Below, piece by piece: positions 1-11,562 of a stretch of DNA of 38,542 nucleotides. Source of the stretch: Phaeoceros laevis (lineage: Eukaryota; Anthocerotophyta; Anthocerotopsida; Notothyladales); contig JBNGIQ010009458.1 of NCBI GenBank assembly GCA_049999765.1, forward strand, positions 291,346 through 329,887. Reading direction: 5' to 3'. The position numbers and the translations under genes are program-made. How positions within the stretch are numbered: the stretch's first letter is position 1; each line of letters opens with the position of its first letter. Under the pieces are notes generated by a model. That model did no database searches. It had not been told where the DNA came from and saw only the letters and a program-made list of their open reading frames with translations.

Positions 1-390
1 GATTAGGTCTGGACAGCTCTCCATGTAGTCCATGACGGTTTTCCGCTTTCCCTTCTCAGCCGGTGCGATTGCCGCAGTGACAGGTCCTTCGTTAGGCGGA
101 CCCGTAAGAGGAAACGACCCCACTGCATCCTTCGCCTCTTGAACGAACGAAGCTGTCCATTCGTCCCTCGCAAGCACAGCTTCAGTCCAGGCCCTGCGGA
201 CAACCTCACCTGCCAATTCCTGTCTCTGCTGACGCACCACTTGCGTGGACACGAAAAACTGGGAGGCGGAAGCTGCGAACTTTCTGGGAAGACGATCAGA
301 CCGCGTAGCAGCAGCTCTCCGTGATGCCAGTTTCGAAAATTCAGCTGACGCTGAGGAAACCGAGCAGCAGGAACTGCCCAGGCACTGCAT
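1..390 (-). CDS. 5' part of an unrecognised, probably organelle-targeted protein
   Basis: Reading the minus strand from the ATG at 390, the frame stays open for 130 codons and runs off the window edge, so only the N-terminus is present. The first 50 or so residues are rich in Ser, Ala and Arg and poor in acidic residues (start MQCLGSSCCSVSSASAEF), which looks like a plastid or mitochondrial transit peptide. The following part is amphipathic (RQELAGEVVRRAWTEAV) and then contains a Pro/Gly-rich stretch and a Lys-rich KGKRKTVMDYMES. A donor-like GCAG|GTGAGG lies inside the frame, so an intron within it cannot be excluded, but the translation beyond it still looks protein-like. I do not recognise the family. 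A longer minus-strand ORF in another frame covers the same bases but reads like a shadow. Confidence 0.5.
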   Translation of the reverse strand, partial: MQCLGSSCCSVSSASAEFSKLASRRAAATRSDRLPRKFAASASQFFVSTQVVRQQRQELAGEVVRRAWTEAVLARDEWTASFVQEAKDAVGSFPLTGPPNEGPVTAAIAPAEKGKRKTVMDYMESCPDLI

Positions 391-1265
391 TGTGGCACAC
401 AGACTGACTGGAAGCGAAGGGATACCTTGCCCACTAGAACAAGGACAGACCAGCTATGGTTGCTCACTACCGAAGGCTTCCCCTCCCCCGGCCTAGAAGT
501 GTATGGACTTGCAGCACCAGCTGCTGGCTCCCGCTTTGCACATGATGCCGGGCATATTGCCCAGATGGCGATTTGCGAGCAACAGCGCAGACGGCGGCTG
601 GGACCATGGCACACAGTGAGAATCCTACTGGGAAAGCGCTAAAACTGACTTCCGGTGTCAGCGGCCGTCTTCATGCATCACATTTTGTACACCACAAGCT
701 TACTGGGCTCGTACGTGTTAGATTCTTTGGAGTGGAGTGGAAGTTATTCAGGTTAGCAAAACCATGGAATTCGGTTAGACCATTCCGACTCGAAATTAAT
801 CTAATGCCATCACCCGTTGCTCGCGGCTTGCTTTCACGGTAAAAGTTAAGCCCACAGGGGATGCGCATCTAGGATGCTTTAGATGCTTTTCGTTATCTCG
901 CATGTAAAGATACGTATATACAGACATACAGACAGTACAGTAGAACAGGAGGTTTGAAGATTGAACGATTGAACAGTGCGGCTCCCATGCCCTGTTTGTC
1001 ATAGGGTTGCGAACAAGAGCCGCATTGTGCAGCAAATTACATCCGGTGTCAGAATTACCCGATCTACTCGTAGGGAACTGCCTAACAGAAAATAGAGCGA
1101 ATATAGAATTATAAGGAGTCCCCCTCTGATGTGGTGGAGAGTACTGGATGAAATAGCCTCTTCAGCGAGGCTTGCAAAAAAGTGTTCGGGTGCTTCGAAG
1201 CCACCCGTTTGGCGGAGTACATACGACTTCAAGCGCACGGCTGACACTGAGCTAAGCTGATTCAT
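391..1265. other. Intergenic: upstream of the 1-390 gene and 3' flank of RPL40
   Basis: No ORF here has a recognisable domain. The left part should hold the promoter and 5' UTR of the minus-strand gene starting at 390. The right part should hold the 3' UTR of RPL40, whose stop codon is at 1266-1268. A short run of near-repeats of CAGA/TACA type lies at about 907-945. I see no RNA gene. Confidence 0.5.
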
Positions 1266-2683
<1,418 letters not shown>

Positions 2684-3337
2684 ATGGTACAAGATCGGGA
2701 AATTGCAAGCTTTTTTATTGAGTGCATAGAATTCAAATTCTGACCAGGCTTATTGCTGCAGTCAGGACGCAAAGAGACGGTGCTCGATCTCGCAAAGTTT
2801 GTGGACAAAGGTGTATCAGTCAAGCTGAGTGGTGGTAGGCAGGGTGAGTGGAGTCATTTTTACGTCTCGTCCATGAGATGCCACAGCTGAATTATTGTCC
2901 TCTGCCCTACCCTGCCCTGGGAAGTTTCGTGATTTGGAGCTCAGAATGGAGGTTCGTGTGCAGTGACAGGAACGCTGAAGGGGTATGATCAACTTCTTAA
3001 CTTGGTCTTGGATGACACTGTGGAGAACCTAAGAGGTAAAGGGCGTTTCTTGCAATTGAGATGGCGAGTTTAGGGTGGGCTTATTGACCTTTCACGTGCT
3101 CCGCCCTCAGATCAAGATGACCCTTTGAAGACCACTGACCAGACCAGATTTCTAGGCCTTATTGTAAGTTTGTACTACCTCATTGACCTGGTTGGTACAC
3201 TTCATTGGCTGTTTTACACATGCTGATTTTTCTTTTACTTGTTACAGGTCTGTAGAGGAACGGCCGTGATGCTAGTCGCACCAACAGATGGGACAGATGA
3301 AATTGCGAACCCATTTTTGCAACCAGAAGGAGCTTAG
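2684..3337 (+). CDS. LSM7: U6 snRNA-associated Sm-like protein LSm7
   Basis: Five exons: 2684-2686, 2762-2843, 2964-3035, 3111-3163 and 3248-3337, giving 300 nt and 99 residues, the usual LSM7 length. Exon 1 codes only for the initiator Met, with the GT donor directly after ATG. The rest reads SGRKETVLDLAKFVDKGVSV, then GYDQLLNLVLDDTVENLR, DPLKTTDQTRFLGLIVCRG and DGTDEIANPFLQPEGA. The Sm1 motif is near residues 10-55, and the Sm2 motif contains the LIVCRGTAVMLV strand. LSm7 belongs to the nuclear LSm2-8 ring that binds the U6 snRNA 3' end and to the cytoplasmic LSm1-7 ring in mRNA decapping. All introns are GT-AG and 73-120 bp long. Confidence 0.96.
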
Positions 3338-3961
3338 CTTCTTTCTCAAATTTCATTGACTTTCCTCTTCACTGGCTTGGCGATTTGCTGTGCTCGCCAA
3401 TCAAAGTAGTCACCACAGCCTTCGAACTTATATTTTGCTGTCTAGCTCTGAGTTTTCCATTACGACAGAATGGTTTTGCTAGTGTACACCGAGAGTGAAT
3501 GAAATGTATAGTTGTTGGCGAGGCAAAGAGGAAAAAGAGGATATCTTAGGACAGCCTGTTTCAGGAGCATAAGATTTACAATTTGATAGCCACCTGTCTA
3601 CTGAAAGCCGAGGATCGTAGTAGTTGGCTGGCTTCCCCTGTCCACTTGGCTTGGGGACTCCCTATCGACTTCAGACAGATGATATCTGTCCCGAATCTTG
3701 ACAGATCTGTCATTCAAGTTTCGGTTCATTCAGTTGTGTGTTGAGAACCCAAGATGTCTGTTGACAGCTCGAGACACAGAAAAGTGGTCAAGACTGAAGA
3801 CGATGTACTCACCACGTTCGTGATGACCTCCTTCGGCTTGGGACACCTTTTGTTTGGTTCTTTTGACCAAAGATAGTGTAAAACACTTGCTCGGACCCCG
3901 CATTGTGCATAGAGCAGGCATTCCCACGGCATTCTTTTCGTGTTCTTTGAATGACTTCATC
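3338..3961. other. Intergenic between convergent LSM7 and RIT1 stops
   Basis: This 624-bp interval must carry both 3' UTRs. Open frames on the minus strand at 3726-3960 have no family resemblance and lie directly behind the RIT1 stop codon. I see no repeats, RNA genes or conserved domains. Confidence 0.5.
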
Positions 3962-6215
3962 TCAGCCTGATATGGTTTGTTTGTCCAAAAGATGGTTGAA
4001 GACTTGTTTGAGATTACCTCTGCTTGGTCGTGCGTCAGGATGGAACGCTGATATGAATCGTAGTCCTTGCTTCATGTCAAATTTTGATAATGCCCCTTGA
4101 AGATTTTTCTTCTCGCATCCCCCACCTTTTGTAAAAAGAAGGAAGCTTTCTAGTGATTACAGGTGCAAGACTGCAAGATCACCATGGCACAAAGTGGTGG
4201 TACACTTGGTAGGAACATACCTTTCAACTCAAAACAAGAAAGCAGAATTGCTAAACAAACACACACAGATATGTCCTCTCCTGCAGGTTCGGACACCATC
4301 GATTGATTTAGAGTCAAACTCGTTGATCCACGTCCAAGAGAATCCAATGAAGGGTAAGAGCATTACCATCGGAGCATAATACAAGGACAGTATTGCCATG
4401 ATCTAACTTCTCTACAGCGAAGTCGATTGCAACTCCTAGATTGTTCTCCAGAGAGTGTCGGTCAATTTTTGATCCCTGAACGAAGCACCATTAGATAACA
4501 CAATCTCATCATCTAGTATTGACATGCTGAGGGATGTAAAAAAGAGCCCAACCACTATCCGCAGATTTAGATTGTTGGAATCCTTGTTGAAGCCCTCTGT
4601 TGAGGCAGTGCAATTGATTACACAGTTGTAGGCCTCCAAAACCGCGTTGTTCAGTTCTGAAAGCCAATTAGGAATGCTAAGTCAAACAAGCCTCCCTATT
4701 CAAGTTCCCAAATTTAAAAGCACAAGCACCTAGCCCAAGTAAGTACAAGCAACGGAGGAGAAGTTCATGAACCAGGTGCAAGTGAAAGGATCTGTTGAAG
4801 AGCTTACCAATCTCAACACTGCTTAGACCAAGCCCTGTTGCACCAATGCGATGTACCCCTTGAAGGGCTGTACGGGTTTGACGAACACTTACCCTGCGGA
4901 TGTTAACTACATCGATACAATCCTGAGATATAGCCAAACCAGGTGCTGGGTTACCAATGCCACATGATTGAAGATCGCACATGTTCATTTGCACATCGTC
5001 TGAACCCTTTTGATGTGTGAACAAGGATTTAACCCTTATCTGCGGGGCTTCTAAACCTTTGACTGCTCTCTTTACACGATCTTTTTCTACTATTTCTACA
5101 ACGTGCTTTTTGCACTCATGTGGACCATCACTAATAATGTCATGCGCATGTTTCCAAAATAAAGCTGGTGTTAAGCCCCGTGCCCAGCTCTCCTCATCAT
5201 CAGCAGCCCCAGGTATGTAATTCCAGCTGAATTCGCCATCACTCATCCTAATGGGAGAAGATGTTGGAATGGAAGCTGAAACAAGGATGATGGGAGTAAA
5301 TGGCCAAGCACTTGCATCAGGAACCTCATTCACCCATATCAGAGACTTCTGAGATATCCACAGAGGCTGCAAAGGCTTTTTCAACGTGGCCACCAGTGGG
5401 GCAAGGTCTGCACCCGTTGCTTTAAGCTTCTCAACCCATTCACTTATCCGATGTTCAATGTTCGCTTTCTCTGTATCAGACACCCACAGAGGCAAATGCA
5501 CCGAACGATCCCAATCCTGCAGGGCTCGCAAATCCAGGCCTTCAGCACTTTGGTTTGAATCCTGCTCCTCCTCTGACCTAGTCGCCTCTCGTAAATCAGC
5601 CACTGCTCGGTTGATCACACACGCCCATATGGGTATAGTTTTTGACATACTGTCTGGAAAACGCTTGCCTTTCCTGGTGGCATCAACAATCATACACCCT
5701 GCCCCCTGAGCTGCAAATTCGCGTACACGTTAGCCTACACAGGGTTCTACCAGAGACCCAGGATCGGACACACAGATTTTGTCCTCCACGTCAGATGGCT
5801 GTCAGCAAGCCATTTTCCACGACTTGGCGAAAGTACATACAGAAAATGTAGCAGGAGGTGAGTGCATCATCTCACCTGCAAGATCAGCAACGTGCATGTT
5901 GAGACGGGTGGAACTGAAGGACCAGTTCCCTGTGTGCCCGTCGGTGGACTTGAAGTAGCACACTCCATCAAATTTCGGAGTATACCACAGTCCACACCTC
6001 AAATTTGCGAGAACAGGGATCTCCGGCCAAAGTGCTTTAATTTCCCCCACAAAGCCCGAATCATCATAGATAGACCGCAGGGCGTTGTAAAGAGAATTCT
6101 CACTCTTCTTAATCCTTCGGGCCACCTTGTAAATGCTTTCTCCAGAGGTTTTCACACAATCACTTGCGTGGATATCCTCAACGGGCTGGACCGCCGTCTC
6201 CACCTTCTTCCGCAT
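3962..6215 (-). CDS. RIT1: Initiator tRNA A64 2'-O-ribosylphosphate transferase
   Basis: Six exons: 6215-5876, 5710-4808, 4656-4553, 4475-4367, 4280-4221 and 4125-3962, in frame for 559 residues. The N-terminal Init_tRNA_PT domain has SIYKVARRIKKSENSLYN, LRCGLWYTP, YFKSTDGHTGNWSFS and, across the first intron, GCMIVDATRKGKRFPDSMSK. The C-terminal dual-specificity-phosphatase-like domain contains DRHSLENNLGVAIDFAVEK, a P-loop-like CSDGEDISVCVCLAIL and, near the end, DARPSRGNLKQVFNHLL. In fungi and plants this enzyme adds ribosyl phosphate to A64 of cytosolic initiator tRNA-Met, keeping it out of elongation. Animals lack it. The exon 3 donor is ambiguous (after 4553 with GTTGGG, or after 4556 with GTGGTT). 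Both keep the frame and differ by one Val. The gene is head-to-head with GatA. Confidence 0.93.
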
Positions 6216-6353
6216 GTCTCTGGCTCTGCACCTGCTCGTGGAGCTCTCCTGACAAAAGTAAACGATTTTTGGAGCAACTGCTTTTCAATCACGAGTACAG
6301 AGCTGTTTCGAGTTTGCGACTTCTGGGTTTACCTAGGGGCTGTGACGACTGCG
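6216..6353. promoter_or_regulatory. 138-bp bidirectional promoter, RIT1 / GatA
   Basis: Only 138 bp separate the RIT1 ATG (minus, 6215) from the GatA ATG (plus, 6354). Both 5' UTRs and core promoters must fit here or extend into the neighbouring coding exon. No TATA box or repeat is evident. Confidence 0.6.
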
Positions 6354-8982
6354 ATGGACTTGGGTGTGCGAGTCAACGTGCAGCAGCATCTGAAGCAGGC
6401 CTCGCTTCGCAGGATTTGGAATGTTGGTTTTTTCTCCGGGGATTCGCGTCACCAGAGAGTGCAATGCCTGCAGACAAGCAGCAGCTTTCAGCATCAATCC
6501 TGTAGGTCTGTACACGTGCCGGGGGCAATTGCCAGTGTGTCTGAGGCGCCGGAGGCAGTGAAACCTGCGTCTGAGATACGGAGGATTCGGGAGGAGTTGC
6601 TGTCCCGGGAGAGGAGTGCAGTGGAGATAGCGAAGGACTATCTCACCCGGTTGCAGGAGAGAGAGCCGCATGTCAAGAGCTTCCTCCATGTGGCCGAGGA
6701 GGTGGCATTGAAGCAGGCAGAGGAGCTGGACAGAAGGATTGCCAGCAATGAAGACATTGGGCCTCTGGCAGGTGTCCCCTTGGGAGTCAAGGACAATCTT
6801 TGCACTCAGGAAATGCCTTCCACCGGGGGGTCAAAAATTCTCGAGGGATATCGGCCCCCGTTTGACGCCACGGCAGTCAGGAAGCTCAAGGAGGCGGGTG
6901 CTGTCATTGTTGGCAAGACTAACATGGACGAGTTTGGAATGGGGAGTACCACGGAGGGATCTGCTTTCCAGGTACTTCCTTGGGTCTTGTGGAGCGCCTT
7001 GGAAATCTGTAGTGACAGGGTTCAGGGTTTTTGGTTTTGTTCTGTTGGATTTTACAACGAAGTGTTTCCTTTCGCCAGGTGACATCGAATCCCTGGGACT
7101 TGTCACGTGTTCCTGGAGGTTCATCTGGGGGCTCTGCTGCAGCTGTGGCTGCCAGGCAGGTGGCAGGTTCTCTGGGAAGTGATACTGGGGGTAGCATCAG
7201 ACAGCCTGCATCCTTTTGTGGTGTGGTAGGGCTCAAGCCAACATATGGACGTGTCTCCCGCTTCGGACTGATGGCATATGCTTCCTCTCTGGATGTGGTG
7301 GGCTGCATTGGCTCTTCAGTACTCGATACTGCCCTGCTTCTGGAGGCCATAGCTGGGCACGACACTTCAGACTCCACAAGCAGTCAAGAAGTAAGGGTTG
7401 AGGCATTAATGAGGGGAAATGGTTGCCTTGTAGTAAGGTTCGGTTGACGTGATCGTGACAACCATTGCTTATTGCAGGCTGCTTGCGTGTGAGCTGTTTT
7501 GCTTCTGGTTGCAAATGCATCTTCCAACTATGTGCAGAAAGTGGCGAGCTATTCGTCCGATTTGCTTTTGGTGGACACCTTTGAAAGTGAGCCCTTGAAA
7601 GGAGTTAGAGTTGGTCTTATTCAAGAAACGATTGGGAAAGGTGTTGATGCTGGTGTGGCGTCTGCTATCAAAGCTGCTGCTTCTCATCTGCAAGAGCTGG
7701 GAGCAGTGGTGAATGAGGTTGGTCTTTCCCAGTGTTAGCATTCTGGTGCTTCCTTAGTCGTTCTAGCAGCGTTCAACTAATCCCCTGTTCCCTGCTTCCA
7801 GGTTTCCTTACCAAGATTCGAGTTGGGATTGCCTGCATACTATGTCCTTGCTCCTGCTGAGGCTTCTTCAAACCTTGCTCGCTATGATGGTGTAAGGTCT
7901 GGCATGATTAGGATTCTTCTCCAATACCAGGTTTTCTGCAAATGGGCACTTTGATCTCAACTGTCTGATGCCTCCCCCTTACTAGTCACTGTAATCAAAG
8001 TACCTCTTCGGTTGTAGGTATGGGCCTCGAGCTGATGCAGAGGAGCTTATGGGCCTCTACAACAAGTCACGGTCTCAAGGATTTGGTGATGAGGTTAGTC
8101 TATACTTATCATGGTAGTCCACAAAGGCTGTTTAAAGATCATGTGTTACACGGCATAGGCCCTTCCAAATCACAGAAGCAAGTCGATGTTGGCCTGAGTG
8201 AGTCTTTTTTTGGCAAAATTACCAGGTGAAGAGACGAATCTTAATGGGGACGTATGCACTCTCAGCTGGGTACTATGATGCGTTTTACAAGCGGGCTCAG
8301 CAGGTAATAGAATATGCTACTTTTGTGCATGCACAAACCTCAAAGTGCTTGCCACTTAGCTGCTAGAAGTCACCTTAACCTGCTGTTGTCGCTTTCTTTT
8401 GGATCTCCAGGTCAGAACTTTGGTACAGGAGGACTTCAAGAATGCCCTGAAGGAAAACGACGTCCTCTTGTCGCCTGTAGCTCCAACAGCTGCCTACCAA
8501 ATCGGTGAGCATTGATGGGCCTGGTAATGTAGTTGGATCATCAGACTTCATGTAACTCTTAATTGCCCGGATGTGCAGGTGAGAAAGTAGACGATCCCCT
8601 TGCAATGTACGTTGGTGACCTCATGACGGTAAGTGGACTTAAGCTTGGAAAAAATGCATCGATGAATGAAGAATAGACTATCGAAGTTACGATCTTTCCC
8701 TACTTCTGCAGGTGAACGTGAACTTGGCTGGTCTGCCAGCACTGGTGGTACCATGTGGTTTCACAGAAGGTGGACCTACAGGGCTTCCCGTGGGCCTGCA
8801 ACTCATCGGCAATGCATTCCAAGAGGTTAGCAACCCCTGCTTTGGTTTGTCTGTGTTTGTTCGAGACATGCCTCAATCGCATTCTGTTCTGCGTGCAGGA
8901 ACGCTTGCTCAAGTTGGGACACATTTTCGAACAAACGCTTCCCAGCCGGAGCTTCACTGCACCCGTACTAGTAGGAAATTGA
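6354..8982 (+). CDS. GatA: Organellar glutamyl-tRNA(Gln) amidotransferase subunit A
   Basis: Ten exons: 6354-6971, 7079-7390, 7538-7717, 7802-7896, 8018-8093, 8226-8303, 8411-8504, 8579-8628, 8712-8825 and 8899-8982, giving 566 residues. The first 70 or so residues form a transit peptide (many Arg, Ser, Gln; few acidic), fitting dual targeting to plastid and mitochondrion. The amidase-signature triad is intact: Lys146 (GVPLGVKDN), Ser221 ([10 protein letters not shown]) and Ser245 ([11 protein letters not shown]), at the family spacing of 75 and 24 residues. GatA releases ammonia from glutamine for GatB, which converts Glu-tRNA(Gln) to Gln-tRNA(Gln) in the organelles. Exon 4 ends in AAG|GTCTGG, a weak donor chosen because it yields the family sequence YDGVRYGPRAD. 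It is convergent with UXS, 168 bp apart. Confidence 0.95.
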
Positions 8983-9150
8983 ACAAAGATGAATGGCAAT
9001 CGTGTGCATCTAACTACAACCATATGTAGCAATTGTGCGCAAATTGCATTGCACAGAGAAACACCTCAGTGGTCAAAACTGGTGTTAGAATCGGGGCTTG
9101 CCTAGCCATAGTCAGATACAAGCAGGAAATGTTAGTCGACAGCAATGTCA

Positions 9151-10194
9151 TCACTTGGAGGACAGAATTCTCTGCCTGAAGTCATCAGCCATGAGCGGCA
9201 GCCCTTCCCTGAGAACTACCTTGGGCTCCCACTTGAGGATGGACTTGGCCTTGGTAATGTCCGGCTTCCTCTGGCGGGGGTCGTCGGGGGTGTTGTCCAC
9301 AATCTTCCAGGTGGCACTGGGCTCCACCAGCTCCTTGACAGCCTGCGCCAGCTCCAGCATAGTGAACTCCCCCGGGTTGCCGATGTTGATAGGCCCTGTG
9401 ACATCGCCCTCCATGAGCTTCACCAGGCCGTCCACCATGTCGGAGACGTAGCAGAAGCTGCGCGTCTGAGTACCCGGAGCCTGCACCGTCAGCGGCTCCC
9501 CTCGCAGCGCCTGCGCAATGAAGTTGCTCACCACGCGGCCGTCGTCAATGTTCATGCGGGGGCCGTAGGTGTTGAAGATGCGCGCGATCCTGATCTCGAT
9601 GCCGTGCTGGCGATGGTAGTCGAACATGAGGGTCTCTGCCACCCGCTTGCCTTCGTCGTAGCAGCTCCTCACGCCGATCGGGTTCACATTGCCCCAGTAC
9701 TCCTCCTTCTGCGGGTGCTCCAGCGGGTCGCCGTAGACCTCGGAGGTGGAGGTGAGCAGGATGCGGGCTCCTACCCGCTTGGCCAGCCCCAGCATGTTGA
9801 GCGTGCCCATGACATTGGTCTTGATCGTCTTCACCGGGTTGTGCTTGTAGAAGATGGGAGATGCCGGGCACGCCAGGTGGTAGATCCGGTCCACCTCCAC
9901 CAGCAGCTTCTCCGTCACGTCGTGCCGGATGAGCTCGAAATTGGGGTGCCCGATCCACTTGCTCAGATTGTCCTTGGAGCCGGTGAAGAAGTTGTCCGCC
10001 ACCACCACCTCGTTGTTCGGATCCGCCATGAGCCTGTCCACCAGGTGAGATCCGATGAAGCCCGCTCCCCCCGTCACAAGAATCCTCATCTTGGAGGCCG
10101 TGAATTTGGACAGCCGCAGAGGAGATACGGCAGGAGGCACCTTCCCCTGCGCCTGAGCCTGCTGCTGCCCATTCTGCTGCTGTGTCTCCACCAT
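9151..10194 (-). CDS. UXS: UDP-glucuronate decarboxylase (UDP-xylose synthase), cytosolic type
   Basis: Intronless, 347 residues from the ATG at 10194. An in-frame GTG at 10200 is not a eukaryotic start. It is an extended short-chain dehydrogenase with the NAD-binding glycine motif GGAGFIG at 42-48, the T150-S151-E152 region and the catalytic pair Tyr179 and Lys183 (YDEGK). [18 protein letters not shown] and [10 protein letters not shown] are typical of UXS. It converts UDP-glucuronate to UDP-xylose for wall xylans and xyloglucan. The short N-terminus (Gln-rich, no membrane segment) matches the soluble cytosolic forms rather than the Golgi type II forms. Third codon positions are strongly G/C, more so than in the PPR and RIT1 genes, which may reflect high expression or a retrocopy origin given the lack of introns. 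It is divergent from the cupin gene. Confidence 0.96.
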   Translation of the reverse strand: MVETQQQNGQQQAQAQGKVPPAVSPLRLSKFTASKMRILVTGGAGFIGSHLVDRLMADPNNEVVVADNFFTGSKDNLSKWIGHPNFELIRHDVTEKLLVEVDRIYHLACPASPIFYKHNPVKTIKTNVMGTLNMLGLAKRVGARILLTSTSEVYGDPLEHPQKEEYWGNVNPIGVRSCYDEGKRVAETLMFDYHRQHGIEIRIARIFNTYGPRMNIDDGRVVSNFIAQALRGEPLTVQAPGTQTRSFCYVSDMVDGLVKLMEGDVTGPINIGNPGEFTMLELAQAVKELVEPSATWKIVDNTPDDPRQRKPDITKAKSILKWEPKVVLREGLPLMADDFRQRILSSK

Positions 10195-10694
10195 TGTCAC
10201 GCGCTGGAGCTAGCTGGTTGCGCAAAAACAAGAAAGAAAGCCCTGAGAGAAGAGAAGGCTGCCTCCAGGTAGAAGAGAGCCCTCCCAAACACGCTCGGAC
10301 ACCCTAGGCTACAAGAACAACCGCGAGAGAAACGTGGATTGCCTTGCCACGACCTTGTCTCACGACTGCCAGTGGCCAGCACAACGAGCTCCGTAGCCCC
10401 CTTCACTCAGGAAACTACCAGGAATATTTCCCGGTAGTCCTTCTCAACCTCTCAACCGGCACCACCGGGACGTAGCCCCAGCGTCATGTCATGTCATATT
10501 CATGGGCGGCCCTCGTACTGCAGTAACTGTAGTTAGTGTTCCTCGTTCAGGGGGCTACCGGCGCTGGCCGGTGACCGGGGAAGGCTCTTCACGGCTGCTA
10601 CCCAATCCGTATGTGCTCCTTACCTTTAGGTCTTCCAGCCAGCGTCTCTCCATTTCATCATGACAACCAAACGTGAGGAGCGAGATCCAGGAAA
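10195..10694. promoter_or_regulatory. Divergent promoter region, UXS / cupin gene
   Basis: A 500-bp spacer between the start codons of UXS (minus) and the cupin gene (plus). It contains a short ATGTC direct repeat (CATGTCATGTCAT, about 10486-10498) and GC-rich stretches with CACCGG at 10462. No TATA box was clear. It should hold both 5' UTRs. Confidence 0.5.
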
Positions 10695-11240
10695 ATGACG
10701 ACGGCGATGGCGGTGCTGAGCCCTCAGGCTGTGGGGGCGGGAACCCTAGCAATGCCCGACACGGCCTTCCAGCGCCTGCGTGGCATCCCCTGTCCCTCAG
10801 TTTCTGTTGCGATGCGGGCAGGCTCGAGGTGGAAATCTGTGACGGCTGCTGCCAAGCGGCCGGGGAAGAGGGGGTATGTCAACACCGATGAGGACGACGG
10901 GCCGATACCGCGCCCCAGCTGGAGGAAGCTCAGGCCCTTGGAGGAGCGGCTCAACATCCGCGTGGAGAAGAACATCACTGCGGAGCGGGCGGAGGAGATC
11001 GGGGTGTGGCGATGGTCAAAGTGGGAGACTGGGCCCTGCGCCTACTCTTGGGACTGGCGGGTGGATCAGGAGGTTTTCATTGTCAAGGGAGCGGTGAAGC
11101 TGGTGCCGGAGGAGAGCGAAGGATGCGCCTGGTTCTATGCTGGCGACTTTGTGCGCTTCCCCAAGTGGTTGAATGGCCATCTTTCCTTCGAAGGACCATA
11201 TGAGGAGCGGTACCGGTTCCGGGCTTACGGAGATGACTAG
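10695..11240 (+). CDS. Chloroplast-type RmlC-like cupin protein (Cupin_3 / DUF861)
   Basis: Single exon, 181 residues, starting MTTAMAVLSPQAVGAG. The first 60 or so residues are Ala/Ser/Arg-rich with a basic KRPGKRGY at the end and read as a plastid transit peptide. The C-terminal half is one cupin barrel: LNIRVEKNITAE, then EIGVWRWSKWETGPC, DWRVDQEVFIVKGAVKLVPE, FYAGDFVRFPKW and a terminal ERYRFRAYGDD. The last two motifs are characteristic of a small plant cupin family related to EutQ/ureidoglycine-type cupins. The usual metal-binding histidines are largely absent (Asp-Gln-Glu where the first motif would sit), so enzymatic activity is doubtful and the true function is unknown. It is strongly G/C at third positions, like neighbouring UXS. 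Confidence 0.85.
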   Translation: MTTAMAVLSPQAVGAGTLAMPDTAFQRLRGIPCPSVSVAMRAGSRWKSVTAAAKRPGKRGYVNTDEDDGPIPRPSWRKLRPLEERLNIRVEKNITAERAEEIGVWRWSKWETGPCAYSWDWRVDQEVFIVKGAVKLVPEESEGCAWFYAGDFVRFPKWLNGHLSFEGPYEERYRFRAYGDD

Positions 11241-11562
11241 GGCGGAGTCCTTCATGCCCGTATTCACCTCGGACATTGAGCAGAGAGGGAGGGAATCCCG
11301 CTCGCAAGATGTCCAACCAGGTTTTGCACAGACAAATGGCGTGGCATAGACGGATGACAAGTCATTCCATCACTCGCAGCACCTCGTCAGTGTCATCACG
11401 AATAGTGTGTGAGCAAATCAAGTGCGCACAGCCTGCGCCCGGTGTGGTGGTTGGTGCGGCGTTGAGTCAGTCTTAGGGCAGTTGCTGCTCGAGTGCAGGT
11501 TATCAGGCCTGGTGCCTTCCGAATGATGTACTCGCTACTCTTTCTTCCAGCACCGAGTACCC
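11241..11562. other. Spacer between cupin gene and LTP-like gene
   Basis: 322 bp holding the 3' UTR of the cupin gene and the promoter and 5' UTR of the LTP-like gene. An acceptor-like TTTCTTCCAG lies at 11540-11549, shortly before the ATG at 11563, so a 5' UTR intron is possible. Nothing else was recognised. Confidence 0.4.

Noticed and set aside
1-40. GGACAGCTCTCCATG at the window start resembling the fold-back unit ends (TGGACAGCTC)
   Set aside because: It is only about 10 bases, lies within a plausible coding frame and is likely a coincidence.
3-614. 203-codon minus-strand ORF at the left edge
   Set aside because: Overlaps the more protein-like frame starting at 390. Its Cys/Arg/Trp-rich sequence has no family character, and it stops at position 3 while the other frame continues.
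5862-7082. 406-codon plus-strand ORF spanning the start of GatA
   Set aside because: Its first 164 codons are antisense to RIT1 exon 1 and the promoter and have no family match. Only the part from the ATG at 6354 is GatA, and its last codons read into intron 1.
10198-10200. Start of UXS at 10200
   Set aside because: The codon is GTG. The first ATG is at 10194.
9145-10272. 375-codon plus-strand ORF opposite UXS
   Set aside because: A shadow frame created by the strong G/C third-position bias of UXS. Its composition (Val/His/Leu/Asp-rich) is typical of antisense translation.
9545-10288. 247-codon minus-strand ORF overlapping UXS in another frame
   Set aside because: Gly/Ala/Arg/His-rich shadow of the UXS coding sequence without a domain.
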